Shown here piece by piece: positions 41,923-42,447 of a DNA stretch of 42,447 bases (the stretch's first letter is position 1; every line of letters starts with the position of its first letter). The notes under the pieces were generated by a model. It worked only from the letters and a program-made list of their open reading frames with translations, was not told the DNA's origin and ran no database searches. The translations under genes and the position numbers were made by a program. The stretch lies in assembly GCA_964430565.1 (NCBI GenBank), contig CAYSFD010000032.1, positions 1 to 42,447 of the forward strand, given 5' to 3'. The stretch is from VBDM01 sp964430565 (lineage in GTDB: Bacteria > Pseudomonadota > Gammaproteobacteria > Burkholderiales > SG8-39).

Positions 41923-41928
41923 AATTAC

Positions 41929-42447
41929 ATCGAAACGTCGTTCCAGACTCTCGGGCTCACTCCCGAGCTGCTCCGCGCAGTCGCCGAGCAGGGCTACACC
42001 GTACCCACCCCCATCCAGGCGCAAGCCATCCCCGTAGTACTCGCCGGGCGCGATCTGCTCGGCGCGGCGCAGACCGGCACCGGCAAGACCGCCGGCTTCA
42101 CGCTGCCGATGCTGCAATTGCTCGCGGGGAAATCCAACGCCAGCCACTCGCCCGCGCGCCATCCGGTGCGCTGTCTGGTGCTCGTGCCCACGCGCGAGCT
42201 CGCCGCCCAGGTGCAGGAGAGCGTGCGCACCTACGGCAAGCACATGAAGCTGCGTGCCGCCGTGATTTACGGCGGCGTGGGCTTCGCGCCGCAAGTCCAG
42301 GACCTTCGCCGCGGCGTGGACATCGTCGTCGCGACGCCCGGGCGCCTGCTCGATCACGTCGAGCAGCGCACCATCGACCTGCGCTACGTCGAGATCCTCG
42401 TTTTGGACGAGGCCGACCGCATGCTCGACATGGGTTTCATCCACGAC
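41929..42447 (+). CDS. rhlE: RhlE-type DEAD-box RNA helicase, N-terminal part, apparent ATC start
   Basis: The frame opens after a stop at 41917-41919 and runs to the window edge (173 residues). Motifs: Q-motif GYTVPTPIQAQAIP (22-35), Walker A AQTGTGKT (47-54), Ia PTRELAAQ, Ib TPGRLLD and DEAD box in VLDEADRMLDMGF. These form the first RecA domain of an ATP-dependent RNA helicase. The first ATG is codon 61, after Walker A, and no GTG or TTG precedes it, so initiation must use another codon. ATC 41929, six bases after AGGAG, begins I-E-T-S-F-Q, aligning with the M-E-T-S-F type start expected for relatives. ATC may be a true rare start or an error for ATG. Confidence 0.85.
   Translation, partial: METSFQTLGLTPELLRAVAEQGYTVPTPIQAQAIPVVLAGRDLLGAAQTGTGKTAGFTLPMLQLLAGKSNASHSPARHPVRCLVLVPTRELAAQVQESVRTYGKHMKLRAAVIYGGVGFAPQVQDLRRGVDIVVATPGRLLDHVEQRTIDLRYVEILVLDEADRMLDMGFIHD

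Larger units (their letters stand above)
41685..41928 (+). promoter_or_regulatory. Long 5' leader of the RhlE-type helicase gene
   Basis: These ~240 non-coding bases contain a possible -10 box TATAGT (41715-41720) with no clear -35, a GCAG/CTGC pair near the middle, a strong hairpin (41874-41893), and a terminal hairpin covering the ribosome site (41903-41922). Long structured leaders are known for cold-induced DEAD-box helicase genes such as csdA/deaD. Only one transcript start is guessed here. Confidence 0.55.

Overview
The window looks like a GC-rich chromosomal segment from a betaproteobacterium, probably a Burkholderiales relative and plausibly an environmental lineage. This rests on the ATP synthase order I-B-E-F-H-A-G-D-C, three Bug-type periplasmic receptors, a TRAP transporter, a LivFGHM transporter, ArfB, AlgH and an RhlE-type helicase. 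It is inferred from gene content; no rRNA or tRNA is present to settle it. Coding density is high and no gene-free stretch exceeds 300 bases. No CRISPR array, IS element or integrase was seen.

Layout. Bases 1-4879: end of a cupin gene, a family-1 solute-binding protein, an Fsr-like MFS carrier, an isoprenylcysteine-methyltransferase-like membrane protein, a second MFS carrier and a SEC-C/YkgJ cysteine-cluster protein. Bases 4880-9552: a complete branched-chain-amino-acid-type ABC transporter (binding protein, LivH, LivM, LivG, LivF) behind a near-consensus promoter, with a terminator-like hairpin after the binding-protein gene. Bases 9595-10690: a membrane protein of unknown function and arfB. 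Bases 10694-16526 (minus): the three subunits of a molybdenum hydroxylase (CoxL/S/M type), split by an AT-richer two-gene islet (membrane protein plus Sel1-repeat protein).

Bases 16572-26141: catabolic and uptake genes: a cupin, a Bug receptor, a TauD-type dioxygenase, a dienelactone hydrolase-like protein, then a plus-strand run of VOC protein, class D flavin monooxygenase-like protein, fumarylacetoacetase-family hydrolase and a lone ring-hydroxylating dioxygenase beta subunit, followed by a minus-strand TRAP transporter (dctP, then dctQ-dctM). Together they suggest uptake and breakdown of organic acids or aromatic compounds. Bases 26142-33571: the complete atp operon with its own sigma70-like promoter. 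It carries a terminator-like hairpin between atpE and atpF and the same palindromic repeat in three successive gaps (atpF-atpH, atpH-atpA, atpA-atpG). Bases 33653-41684: a PII-like protein, two tandem Bug receptors, a secreted BamE-like protein, an aldo/keto reductase, an alpha/beta hydrolase, membrane-anchored AlgH, small proteins (unknown, FmdB-like, holin-like) and an RHH/PIN toxin-antitoxin pair.

The right edge holds the start of an RhlE-type DEAD-box helicase. Its reading frame has no ATG, GTG or TTG before the Walker A motif; an ATC codon sits at ideal distance from a Shine-Dalgarno sequence, and that Shine-Dalgarno can be locked in a 7-bp hairpin at the end of a roughly 240-nt leader. 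This leader and the repeat-studded atp operon are the most unusual items in the window.
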